A DNA stretch of 14,803 bases from NCBI GenBank assembly GCA_014376425.1, contig JACMRO010000534.1, positions 1 through 14,803 of the forward strand, read 5' to 3'. This document shows, piece after piece, positions 1 to 6,453 of this stretch. A model generated the notes under the pieces. The model saw only the letters and a program-made list of their open reading frames with translations. It had not been told where the DNA came from and did not search any database. This DNA is from Rubritepida sp. Lineage in GTDB: Bacteria; Pseudomonadota; Alphaproteobacteria; Acetobacterales; Acetobacteraceae. Within the stretch, counting starts at the first letter, position 1, and each line of letters opens with the position of its first letter. A program made the position numbers and the translations under genes.

Positions 1-1
1 C

Positions 2-562
2 AAGCCTGCCGCCACCCCCCCCGGCGAGGCCCGGCTGCGCGAGGCGGCGGTTCGGCACCTCTCGCGCTATGCCAGCACGCAGGCGGGGCTGGAACGGGTG
101 CTGGGCAACCGCATGCGCCGCTGGGCCGGGGCCGCCGAGGCCGAGGGGCGCGAGGTGGCCGAGGCGCTGGCCGCTGGCCTGGCGGCGGCGAAGGCCGTCG
201 CCGCCGCCATGGTATCGGCCGGCACGGGTAACGATGCCGATTTCGCCGCCGTCCGGGCCCGCCGCCTGGCGCGCGGTGGCCGTTCGCGCCGGGCGATGGC
301 GGCGCATCTGGCGTCGAAGGGCATCGCCGCCGGCGACGCCCGGGCAGCGATGGATGACGCGCCGGCTGAGGCCGACGCCGCAATCGCCCTTTGCCGCAAG
401 CGCCGCATCGGGCCGTTCGCGCGGGGACCGTGCGACCCGGCGTTGCGCCTGAAGTGGCTCGGCATGATGGCCCGCGCCGGCTTCAGCCGCGACGTGGCCG
501 AGGCGGCACTGGACGCCGAGCCGGAGCACGCCGAGGCACGGCTGATCGCACTGCGCGGATGA
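2..562 (+). CDS. recX: RecX-family regulatory protein (5' end cut by window)
   Basis: The reading frame is open from the first bases of the window, so the true start lies upstream; about 186 residues are visible. The opening residues run LREAAVRHLSRYAST followed by GLERVLGNRMRRWA, the arrangement typical of the first helical repeat of alphaproteobacterial RecX proteins. Later segments (LARGGRSRRAMAAHLASKGI and LKWLGMMARAGFSRDVAEAAL) fit the second and third three-helix repeats. RecX proteins bind RecA filaments and modulate recombinase and SOS activity in the cytoplasm. The stop TGA overlaps the azlC start as ATGA, so the two genes are probably translationally coupled. recA is not visible. 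The family assignment rests on sequence pattern; a role in RecA control is family knowledge. Confidence 0.82.
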   Translation, partial: KPAATPPGEARLREAAVRHLSRYASTQAGLERVLGNRMRRWAGAAEAEGREVAEALAAGLAAAKAVAAAMVSAGTGNDADFAAVRARRLARGGRSRRAMAAHLASKGIAAGDARAAMDDAPAEADAAIALCRKRRIGPFARGPCDPALRLKWLGMMARAGFSRDVAEAALDAEPEHAEARLIALRG

Positions 563-1251
563 ACGTTCAGTTCACCTGGGCCGGCTTCCGCCAGGGCGCG
601 CGGATGGTGCTGCCCATGCTGCCCAGCTTCGCGCCCTTCGGCCTGGTCGTCGGCGTGCTCGCCGCCGGCGAGGGGCTGTCCATGCTGGAGGCCGCGGTGA
701 TGAGCGCCATGGTCTTCGCCGGCACGTCGCAACTGGTGGCGCTGGGCGCCTGGGGATCGCCCGTGCCGGTGCTGGCGGTGACGCTGGCGGTCTTCGTCAT
801 CAACATGCGCATGGCACCGATGAGTGCCGCGCTGGCGCCCTGGTTCCATGGGCTGCGCGGCTGGCGGCTGTGGCTGAGCCTGTTCACCGTCACCGACCAT
901 TCCTTCGCGCTGTCGGTCAGCGAGATGCGGCGGGGGCAGCGGGATGCGGCCTTCCTGCTGGGGCTGGGGCTGCCCAGCTGGCTGTGGTGGACCGCCTGCG
1001 TGACCATGGGCCACGCGCTGTCCGGCGTCATTGAATTGCGGCCCGGGCACCCGCTGCTCTTCGCCGGGCTGGCGACGCTGTGCGCGCTCCTCGTCACGCT
1101 GTGGCGCGGCCGGGGCGACCTGATGCCGTGGGGGGTGGCGGCCGGCCTGGCCCTGGCGGTGCAGGCGATCGGGCTGGGGCAGCCCTGGCCGGTGCTGGCC
1201 GGTGCGCTGGGCGGCAGCGCCGCCGGCGCCTGGCGGGACCTGCGCGCATGA
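559..1251 (+). CDS. azlC: AzlC-family branched-chain amino-acid export permease, large subunit
   Basis: The 230-residue inner-membrane protein begins MNVQFTWAGFRQGARMVLP, which resembles the N-terminus of AzlC proteins (a G-x-R near the start, then LPSFAPFGLVVGVLA). The segment MSAMVFAGTSQLVALG is the characteristic conserved AzlC core (FAGxxQ), followed by a membrane segment with VFVINMRMAPMSAAL. Several further hydrophobic stretches run to the C-terminus. AzlC works with the small protein AzlD, encoded just downstream, and the pair is linked to export of branched-chain amino acids or their analogues in characterised bacteria. The ATG at 559 was chosen because it overlaps the recX stop (ATGA) and gives a family-typical length. 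An open extension upstream to 391 lies inside recX and is unlikely. The substrate is inferred from family only. Confidence 0.85.
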   Translation: MNVQFTWAGFRQGARMVLPMLPSFAPFGLVVGVLAAGEGLSMLEAAVMSAMVFAGTSQLVALGAWGSPVPVLAVTLAVFVINMRMAPMSAALAPWFHGLRGWRLWLSLFTVTDHSFALSVSEMRRGQRDAAFLLGLGLPSWLWWTACVTMGHALSGVIELRPGHPLLFAGLATLCALLVTLWRGRGDLMPWGVAAGLALAVQAIGLGQPWPVLAGALGGSAAGAWRDLRA

Positions 1252-1286
1252 CGCTGCGCGCATGACGCTGCCCGCATGACGCTGCG
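1248..1286 (+). repeat. 14-bp unit in three tandem copies forming two 5-codon minicistrons
   Basis: The units begin at 1248, 1262 and 1276, each reading ATGACGCTGC; copies 1 and 2 differ at one base and copy 3 runs into azlD after 11 bases. As 14 is not a multiple of three, each ATG is in a different frame. The ATG at 1248 overlaps the azlC stop and encodes MTLRA-stop (ending 1265). The ATG at 1262 overlaps that stop and encodes MTLPA-stop (ending 1279). The ATG at 1276 overlaps that stop and opens azlD. This is a seamless ATGA relay. Origin by replication slippage from one ancestral azlC/azlD overlap is inference. Confidence 0.9.
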
Positions 1287-1581
1287 TTGGGACGTGCTGC
1301 TGGCCATCATCTGCATGGCGCTGGCGACCTATGCGGCCCGCGCCGGCGGCTATGCGGTGCTGCGGGTGTGGCAGCCGCCGCGCTTCGTCGAGGCGATGCT
1401 GGTCCACATGCCTGGCTGCATCTTTGTGGCCTTCATCCTGCCCAGCGTGGCGACGGGTGGCTGGCGCTATGCGGCGGCGGCGGCCGTGGCCGTCCTGGCC
1501 ATGGTCCTGACGCGGATGCTGACGCTGTCGATCGTGCTGGGCGTGGCCGCATTGTGGCTGCTGGCCGCCGCATGGCCCTGA
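1276..1581 (+). CDS. azlD: AzlD-family small membrane subunit
   Basis: This 101-residue hydrophobic protein has the AzlD pattern: an N-terminal membrane segment (VLLAIICMALATYAARAGGY), a central segment after PPRFVEAMLVHMPGCIFVAFILP, and a C-terminal segment (LSIVLGVAALWLLAAAW). AzlD proteins are usually 100-110 residues with three to four membrane helices and act with AzlC in amino-acid export. The ATG at 1276 is the only start in this frame that yields the full domain. It is the third copy of a 14-bp repeat, and its ATGA overlaps the stop of an upstream 5-codon reading frame, so ribosomes may reach it by reinitiation from azlC. The partner relationship with azlC is well supported by adjacency; the transported substrate cannot be read from sequence. 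Confidence 0.85.
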   Translation: MTLRWDVLLAIICMALATYAARAGGYAVLRVWQPPRFVEAMLVHMPGCIFVAFILPSVATGGWRYAAAAAVAVLAMVLTRMLTLSIVLGVAALWLLAAAWP

Positions 1582-1603
1582 CCGGGCGCGACGATCTGCG
1601 CGG

Positions 1604-1632
1604 TTGACGCCGGACTCCCCGGCGATTCATGG
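1604..1632 (+). promoter_or_regulatory. Candidate ccrM promoter with two GANTC methylation sites
   Basis: The 138-bp gap between azlD and ccrM contains a -35-like TTGACG at 1604-1609 and two GANTC sites, GACTC at 1613-1617 and GATTC at 1624-1628, 11 bp apart start to start. No convincing -10 is visible at the usual distance. GANTC is the target of CcrM, and the Caulobacter ccrM promoter region also carries two GANTC sites linked to its autoregulation. Autoregulation here is inferred. GANTC is not rare enough in this DNA for the pair to be significant by itself. Confidence 0.4.
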
Positions 1633-1719
1633 TGCGCCGCGCCGCAAGCGGCCGCGTGACGCGCCGGCTTCCCGGTGCCCGCGCGTCGCGGAGCGTCGTC
1701 TGCAGGTCTGGAGAATGGC

Positions 1720-2805
1720 GTGGGCGCGGGGCTGGAACTGCCGCTGGACAAGGTGCTGCAGGGCGATTGCGTGGCGCAGCTCAAGCTGCTGCCGCCGGCC
1801 TCGGTGCATGCCATCTTCGCCGATCCGCCTTACAATCTCCAATTGCGCGGCGCGCTGCACCGGCCCGACCACTCCCTGGTTGATGCGGTGGACGATGCCT
1901 GGGACCAGTTTTCCGACTTCGCCGCCTATGACGCCTTCACCCGTGCCTGGCTGGGCGAATGCCGGCGGGTGCTCAGGCGTGACGGCACGATCTGGGTGAT
2001 GGGCGCCTATCACAACGTGTTCCGCCTCGGCACCGCCTTGCAGGATCTGGGCTTCTGGGTGCTGAACGACGTGGTCTGGCGCAAGGCCAACCCGATGCCG
2101 AATTTCCGCGGCCGGCGCTTCACCAACGCCCATGAAACGCTGATCTGGGCGGCGCGCGGCCCCGAATCCAAGCACCGATTCAACTACCAGCAGATGAAGG
2201 CGCTGAACGACGATGTGCAGATGCGCAGCGACTGGTTCATCCCGCTCTGCACCGGCCGTGAACGGTTGCGTGACGAGGCCGGCGTCAAGCTGCACCCGAC
2301 CCAGAAGCCCGAGGCCTTGCTGCACCGTGTGATCCTGGCCTGCACCGCGCCGGGCGAGGTCATCCTGGACCCTTTCCTGGGCAGCGGCACGACGGCGGCG
2401 GTGGCGCGGCGCCTGGGGCGGCACTTCATCGGTATCGAGCGTGAGCCGGCCTATGCGGCGGCGGCGGAGGCGCGCGTGGCGGCGGTGCAACCCCTGAGCG
2501 AGACCGCGGCGCTGGTGGCGGCGACGAAGCGCGAGCAGCCCCGCCTGCCCTTCGGCACGCTGGTCGAGAACGGCAGCATCCCCCCCGGCAGCATCCTCAC
2601 CGACCGGCAGCGCCGCTGGCGCGCCACGGTGGGCGCCGATGGCTCCATCGGCTGCGGCCGCGCCGCGGGCAGCATCCACGCGGTGGGGGCCGCGGTGCAG
2701 GAGGCGCCATCCTGTAATGGCTGGGCGTTCTGGCATGTTGAGCAGGCGGGCGGCGCGTTGAAACTGCTGGACGCCTACCGGCAGGAGGCGCTGGCGGCGC
2801 GATGA
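1720..2805 (+). CDS. ccrM: CcrM-type adenine-N6 DNA methyltransferase (GANTC)
   Basis: A 361-residue beta-class amino-methyltransferase. The catalytic motif DPPY is at residues 35-38 inside FADPPYNLQL, and the SAM-binding FLGSGTT follows near residue 219 inside ILDPFLGSGTTAAVARRLGR; the catalytic-before-SAM order defines the class. Segments such as VDAVDDAWDQF, NPMPNFRGRRF and MRSDW match the Caulobacter CcrM family closely, as does the C-terminal extension (PFGTLVENG, GSIHAVGAAVQ, CNGWAFWH). CcrM methylates adenine in GANTC and couples transcription to the alphaproteobacterial cell cycle. The GTG at 1720 is preferred because GGAG lies six bases upstream and the length matches the family (about 358 residues). 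An in-frame GTG at 1675 would add 15 unconserved residues. Two GANTC sites lie in the leader. Confidence 0.93.
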   Translation: MGAGLELPLDKVLQGDCVAQLKLLPPASVHAIFADPPYNLQLRGALHRPDHSLVDAVDDAWDQFSDFAAYDAFTRAWLGECRRVLRRDGTIWVMGAYHNVFRLGTALQDLGFWVLNDVVWRKANPMPNFRGRRFTNAHETLIWAARGPESKHRFNYQQMKALNDDVQMRSDWFIPLCTGRERLRDEAGVKLHPTQKPEALLHRVILACTAPGEVILDPFLGSGTTAAVARRLGRHFIGIEREPAYAAAAEARVAAVQPLSETAALVAATKREQPRLPFGTLVENGSIPPGSILTDRQRRWRATVGADGSIGCGRAAGSIHAVGAAVQEAPSCNGWAFWHVEQAGGALKLLDAYRQEALAAR

Positions 2806-2889
2806 CGGGGACAGTGTGGCTGGTCGCCGGGCCGGACGGGGTGCCTGCCGGGAGCACAGGCGGGAGATTCTCCTGCGCGGCAGTCAGCC

Positions 2890-3375
2890 GTGAAGCTCGT
2901 CACCGGCTATATCCCGGGCGCGCTGGGCGACGTGGCCGCCTTGCACGGCCGGCACTACGCCGCCAGCCACGGCTTCGGCGTCAGCTTCGAGACCCGGGTC
3001 GCCGGCGCCCTGGGCGCGTTTCTGGAAGCCATGGATGAGCGGAGCCTGTTCGCCGCCGTGGTCGATCCGGCCGGCATGGTGCTGGGCAGCATCGCGATCG
3101 ACGGCGCGCAGTCCCCACTCGCCCAGCTGCGCTGGTTCATCCTGGCCGACACGTTGCGCGGCCAGGGCTGGGGCCGGCGGCTGATGGAGGCCGCGATGGT
3201 GCATGCGGCGCGTTTCGACGGCGTTTATCTCTACACGATGGAGGGGCTGGACGCCGCCATCCACCTTTACCGGCGGGCGGGCTTCGCCGAGACGGCGCGC
3301 GTGCCCGACCCGCAATGGGGCACCGGCCTCGCCAACATCCGCATGGAGGTCAGGCGCGCTCGCCCACCAACGTGA
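2890..3375 (+). CDS. GNAT-family N-acetyltransferase
   Basis: This is a 161-residue single-domain acetyltransferase. The acetyl-CoA pyrophosphate-binding loop is visible as LRGQGWGRRLMEAAM (the R/Q-x-x-G-x-G/A pattern), preceded by the beta-strand AQLRWFILAD and followed by the C-terminal strand-helix pattern IHLYRRAGFAE. The N-terminal part (ALHGRHYAASHGFGVSFETRVAGAL) resembles GNAT domains that occur alone or fused to MarR-type regulators. The substrate is unknown. The GTG at 2890 is the only usable start in this frame after the upstream stop; its Shine-Dalgarno is poor. It lies 84 bp after ccrM and its 3' end overlaps the convergent methyltransferase-like gene by 26 bp. It is probably unrelated to the sugar locus. 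Confidence 0.78.
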   Translation: MKLVTGYIPGALGDVAALHGRHYAASHGFGVSFETRVAGALGAFLEAMDERSLFAAVVDPAGMVLGSIAIDGAQSPLAQLRWFILADTLRGQGWGRRLMEAAMVHAARFDGVYLYTMEGLDAAIHLYRRAGFAETARVPDPQWGTGLANIRMEVRRARPPT

Positions 3376-4018
3376 TCCCCAGCTGGCCCCAGCTGGGAAA
3401 GGCGTGGGTGATGCGCCAGCCGAAATGTTCCACCAGTCGGCGCAGCGCGGTCTCGGTATGGAACCAGTTCCACATCCCGTCCCAGGTGCGGATGCCTTGC
3501 TCCTGCACATTGTCGGGCGGGCGCTGGAACTGGCGGAGATGCACGCTGTGCGCGGCCAGGGTGCGCTGGACGGCGGCCAACCGCGGATCGGCCCGATAGC
3601 CTGGCACCGCATCGCCATCGGCCAGCCCATCGGGGTCGACCGGGATGCGGACCGACTCCACGACCAGGTGGCGAATGGCATGGCCGTTCAGGCTGTCCAG
3701 CAGCAGGTAGGGGTCGCGCGCGTGGAACAGCATGGAGCAGTGCACCACGTCGAAGCGGGGCACCCGGCGTTGCATGGCGTAGCTATCCAGCGGGTTCTGC
3801 ACCAGCGTGCCGAAGCGGGTTCCGAATGCGGCACAGGCCTGGCGCAGCGGGGCCCATTGTGCGGGGGCGTGCGGCAACGGCTCCAGATGCAGGGCACGGC
3901 TGGCGCCGGCCTGCAACGCGGCCGGCGCCCATGACTGGACGGGATTGTCCAGGCCGCCCAACTGCAGAAAGCTGCGGCCCGCGGCATGCGCTGCCAGCCA
4001 ATCGCCGAAGTCGTTCAT
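3350..4018 (-). CDS. Class I SAM-dependent methyltransferase-like protein
   Basis: A 222-residue protein with the outline of a Rossmann methyltransferase. FLQLGGLDNP (about residues 17-26) sits where motif I (hhD/E-h-G-x-G) belongs, an acidic residue follows in ALHLEPL, and FDVVHCSMLFHARDPYLLLDSL resembles motif IV to V of Methyltransf_11/23 proteins. The C-terminal WDGMWNWFHTETALRRLVEHFGWRI resembles the ending of CmoB-like and related enzymes. Motif I lacks the usual acidic-G-x-G, so activity is uncertain. Its ATG at 4018 overlaps the upstream glycosyltransferase stop (ATGA), making it the third gene of a - strand operon, perhaps modifying a glycan. The 3' end overlaps the convergent GNAT gene by 26 bp. 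The substrate is unknown. Confidence 0.6.
   Translation of the reverse strand: MNDFGDWLAAHAAGRSFLQLGGLDNPVQSWAPAALQAGASRALHLEPLPHAPAQWAPLRQACAAFGTRFGTLVQNPLDSYAMQRRVPRFDVVHCSMLFHARDPYLLLDSLNGHAIRHLVVESVRIPVDPDGLADGDAVPGYRADPRLAAVQRTLAAHSVHLRQFQRPPDNVQEQGIRTWDGMWNWFHTETALRRLVEHFGWRITHAFPSWGQLGITLVGERA
3378..3397. repeat. 20-bp inverted repeat at the convergent gene junction
   Basis: CCCAGCTGG-CC-CCAGCTGGG is a perfect inverted repeat, and CCCCAGCTGG is also directly repeated twice (3377-3396). It begins two bases after the GNAT stop and lies within the 3' coding end of the opposite-strand methyltransferase-like gene. The GC-rich hairpin could stop or pause transcription of the GNAT gene, but there is no T-tract on either strand, so it is not a classical intrinsic terminator. 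Confidence 0.45.
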
Positions 4019-6453
4019 GCCGCGTCATCCTCGGCCTGGGGCGGCAGCACCAGCGCGTAATGCTCCAGCGCGGCGCGCAGCGCGGCGTGGGCGGCGGGGT
4101 CCAGCGCGGGTAGGGCGGAGGCCTGGCCGGCCCGGGTCAGCCTCGCATGGGTGCGCGCCAGTGCCTGGATATAGGCGTTTGCGCCCTGCAGGACCGGCGC
4201 CGCCTCGGCCAGTAGCTGCATCGCCGCACCCGGGGCGTCACCCTGCAGCAGGTCATAGGCCCGTTGGGCGACCTGCTCGGGAAGGCTGCCCAGTGCCGCC
4301 GCGCCGTGTCGCCGCACGAAGCCGCCGAGCGCCTCGATATCGGGCAGGCGGTGCGCCGCCGCGAGGCCCAGGCTGGCGTGGCGCTGCCAGGTCTCGCCAT
4401 CATCGGGGTCACGCGCCAGGCGGGCGCGCCAGGCATCCGCCGCAGCCGCCTCCAGCCCCATGCCGTCCAGCAGGCGACCGACCAGCTTCAGGTAATGTGT
4501 CGAATGGCGGTCGGCGGCGGCCAGGGTGCGGGACAGCTCGCCGGCGTCGGCCGGCAAGGAGTGGCCTGGGGGCGGGGCCGCGAAATGCATCGCCAGCGCG
4601 GCGGCGCCGGCCAGCCGGGGGGGCAGCGCGGCATCGCCCGGCAGGGGTGGGGGCGGTGCGGCCCTGGCCTGCGCCAGTTCCGCCGGCAGCATCATCACGC
4701 CACCGCTCTCGGTCGCCAGGGCGGCGGCGAAGGCGGGCGTGCCGGCGGCGGCCAGGCTGGTGCCGCCGGCCGCGCGCATCGCCGGCAGGTCCAGCAGCAC
4801 GACATGGCCCACGGTGGCGCCGGGGCGGAGCAGCGCCATATCGCCGCCACCGCCGGTTGGCCGGCTGTGCGTGTCCCAGGCGGCGATGGCGGCGGCGCCG
4901 CTTGCCCGGGCAGCGCGCAGCAAGGCAAGCAGCGCATTGGGTGCCAGCCCGGTCGCGCCGCCGTACAGCACGGCATAGCGGGTTTCGCAGGCGGCCAATG
5001 CGCGGCCCAATGCGCCGGCGCCGCCCGCCAACAGTTGCAGCGGCCGTTCCGCGGGCATGACGGCCGGTCGGGGCATGGCGTCCAGGGACAATGGCTTGGG
5101 CAGCAGCAGGGTGATGCCGAAGCGGCGCAGGCTCTGACCCGAAAGGGCCGCCAACAGGCTCGGCCGCGCTTCGCCCAGCACCGTCAGTTCCAGCGTCTCG
5201 GGTTCGGCCAGCATTGTCAGCGCCCGCTCGGTCAGGGCGCCGGCGTCGCCCAGGCTGGGTAGGGGCAGCGCCGGCGGGGGCGTGGTGAGGGCGCTGTCAG
5301 GCAGCGCCGGCAGCCGGCCCAGGGCGGCGGCGACGCGGCGTTCCGCCCGGGGCATAAGCCGAATGGACGGCCAGCGGGTCGCTGCGTCGCGCGTCACCGC
5401 ATTATCGGTCGCCAGGACGGGAATGCCCGCGGCGCCGCACATCGCCAGCATTTCCGGCGGGGCCGCCCGGTGCGGGGTCAGCAGCGCCACGCGGCCCGGG
5501 CGGGCCAGGTATTCCATGGTTCGCTGCGGCGTTTCAGCGATCAGCACGCGCCACGCCAGCCGGGCGGCGCCCGACGATGCCGGCGGCGCCAGCCCGCCCA
5601 GGACCGAGGCGGCGTTGCCCACCGTCACCGGCCCCGGCTGGCCCAGGAAAGTGACGGGCAGCGCCAGGTTGCTGCGGGCCCGCGCCAGCGCCGCCACCGC
5701 GAATTCCAGCCCGGCCTCGGAGCAGAGCGGCAGGGGATACACCAGCTCCGTCGCCGCTGCGGGCGGCACCGGCGGCAGTTGCCAGACCAGGGGCGCCACC
5801 ATCCGGCATTCGACCGACGCGCCGCCCTGGGCCGGGCCGCGCGCCAGCCAGGCGGCGACCTCGGGGCTGCAGCACACCAGCTGGTCGGCCAGCCGCATCG
5901 CCTGGCGTTCCAGATCGTCCAGCAGCAGCAGGTCGACGTCGTCGATGAAGCGCGCCTGCTCCTCGGCCTGGAACAGGGTGGGGCCGCGGGCGTGCAGGAC
6001 CATGGCGGTGTCGTGATGGGCCAGCCCCGCGGCGCGGCGGGACAGCGCGGTGGCCAGCAGGCCCCGCCGTTCGGGGGCATGCACCACGTCGGGCGCCAGC
6101 CGCGCCAGCGCCTCGTCGACCGCGACGCAGGTGCCCAGCGGGTCGTCGCCGGCGACCAGGGCCAGGTCGATGTGTCGACGGTGCAGCGCCGCGGCCAGCG
6201 GCAGGCTGGCCGGGTCGCCCTCGGCGCCCACGATCAGCAGCGTGGTGCGGTAGCCGGCATGGACCAGCGCATCCAGCAACGGCTCGGCCCAGAAGCCCAG
6301 CAGGCGGTCCTGGCCGGCCATGGTGCCGAAATCAGGCGCAACGTGCCAGGAGACGACCACGGCATGCTGGCCGACACCCTCCGTCGTGGCCAGGAAAACG
6401 GGTTGGCGGCGCCATTGATAGGGCGGGAGAAAGCCCGGATCCTCGTTCCTCAT
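4015..6453 (-). CDS. Large multidomain glycosyltransferase-like protein with degenerate GT-A-like module and helical C-terminus
   Basis: An 812-residue protein. The N-terminal part (about 20-215) reads like the acceptor half of a GT-B enzyme: HVAPDFGTMAGQDRLLGF, LDALVHAGYRTTLLIVG, and APDVVHAPE. A second Rossmann-like part follows (about 225-400; VLATDNAVTR resembles the donor-half region of GT4 enzymes). From about 418 a GT2-like outline appears (LELTVLGEARPSLLAALSGQSLRRFGITLLL, then YAVLYGGATGL near 496 and VVLLDLPAMRAAGG), but where GT2 enzymes carry an acidic DXD-type metal site this protein has YGGATG. Residues from about 640 to the end are helical and TPR-like (RARLARDPDDGETWQRHASLGLA). 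It is coupled by ATGA overlaps to the GT2 gene upstream and the methyltransferase-like gene downstream. The domain reading is by eye; donor and acceptor are unknown. Confidence 0.6.
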   Translation of the reverse strand: MRNEDPGFLPPYQWRRQPVFLATTEGVGQHAVVVSWHVAPDFGTMAGQDRLLGFWAEPLLDALVHAGYRTTLLIVGAEGDPASLPLAAALHRRHIDLALVAGDDPLGTCVAVDEALARLAPDVVHAPERRGLLATALSRRAAGLAHHDTAMVLHARGPTLFQAEEQARFIDDVDLLLLDDLERQAMRLADQLVCCSPEVAAWLARGPAQGGASVECRMVAPLVWQLPPVPPAAATELVYPLPLCSEAGLEFAVAALARARSNLALPVTFLGQPGPVTVGNAASVLGGLAPPASSGAARLAWRVLIAETPQRTMEYLARPGRVALLTPHRAAPPEMLAMCGAAGIPVLATDNAVTRDAATRWPSIRLMPRAERRVAAALGRLPALPDSALTTPPPALPLPSLGDAGALTERALTMLAEPETLELTVLGEARPSLLAALSGQSLRRFGITLLLPKPLSLDAMPRPAVMPAERPLQLLAGGAGALGRALAACETRYAVLYGGATGLAPNALLALLRAARASGAAAIAAWDTHSRPTGGGGDMALLRPGATVGHVVLLDLPAMRAAGGTSLAAAGTPAFAAALATESGGVMMLPAELAQARAAPPPPLPGDAALPPRLAGAAALAMHFAAPPPGHSLPADAGELSRTLAAADRHSTHYLKLVGRLLDGMGLEAAAADAWRARLARDPDDGETWQRHASLGLAAAHRLPDIEALGGFVRRHGAAALGSLPEQVAQRAYDLLQGDAPGAAMQLLAEAAPVLQGANAYIQALARTHARLTRAGQASALPALDPAAHAALRAALEHYALVLPPQAEDDAA

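Noticed and set aside
67..1407. 446-residue open frame on the - strand
   Set aside because: It is antisense to recX, azlC and azlD, is rich in Arg, Gln, His and Pro, and has no recognisable domain: a GC-driven shadow.
1627..2736. 369-residue open frame on the - strand opposite ccrM
   Set aside because: It has no domain, while the + strand encodes an intact CcrM with all motifs.
2843..2861. Possible terminator hairpin after ccrM (GCCTG ... CAGGC)
   Set aside because: The stem is five base pairs and has no T-tract.
2863..2873. GGAGA-T-TCTCC inverted repeat upstream of the GNAT gene
   Set aside because: It is only 5-bp arms, which is expected by chance. It contains a GATTC site, but nothing links it to regulation.
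2802..3038. Frame starting with ATGA on the ccrM stop, as a possible gene or relay to the GNAT gene
   Set aside because: It runs about 150 bp past the GNAT start in another frame and ends inside that gene, so it would not deliver ribosomes to the start. The peptide is Arg-rich and has no motif.
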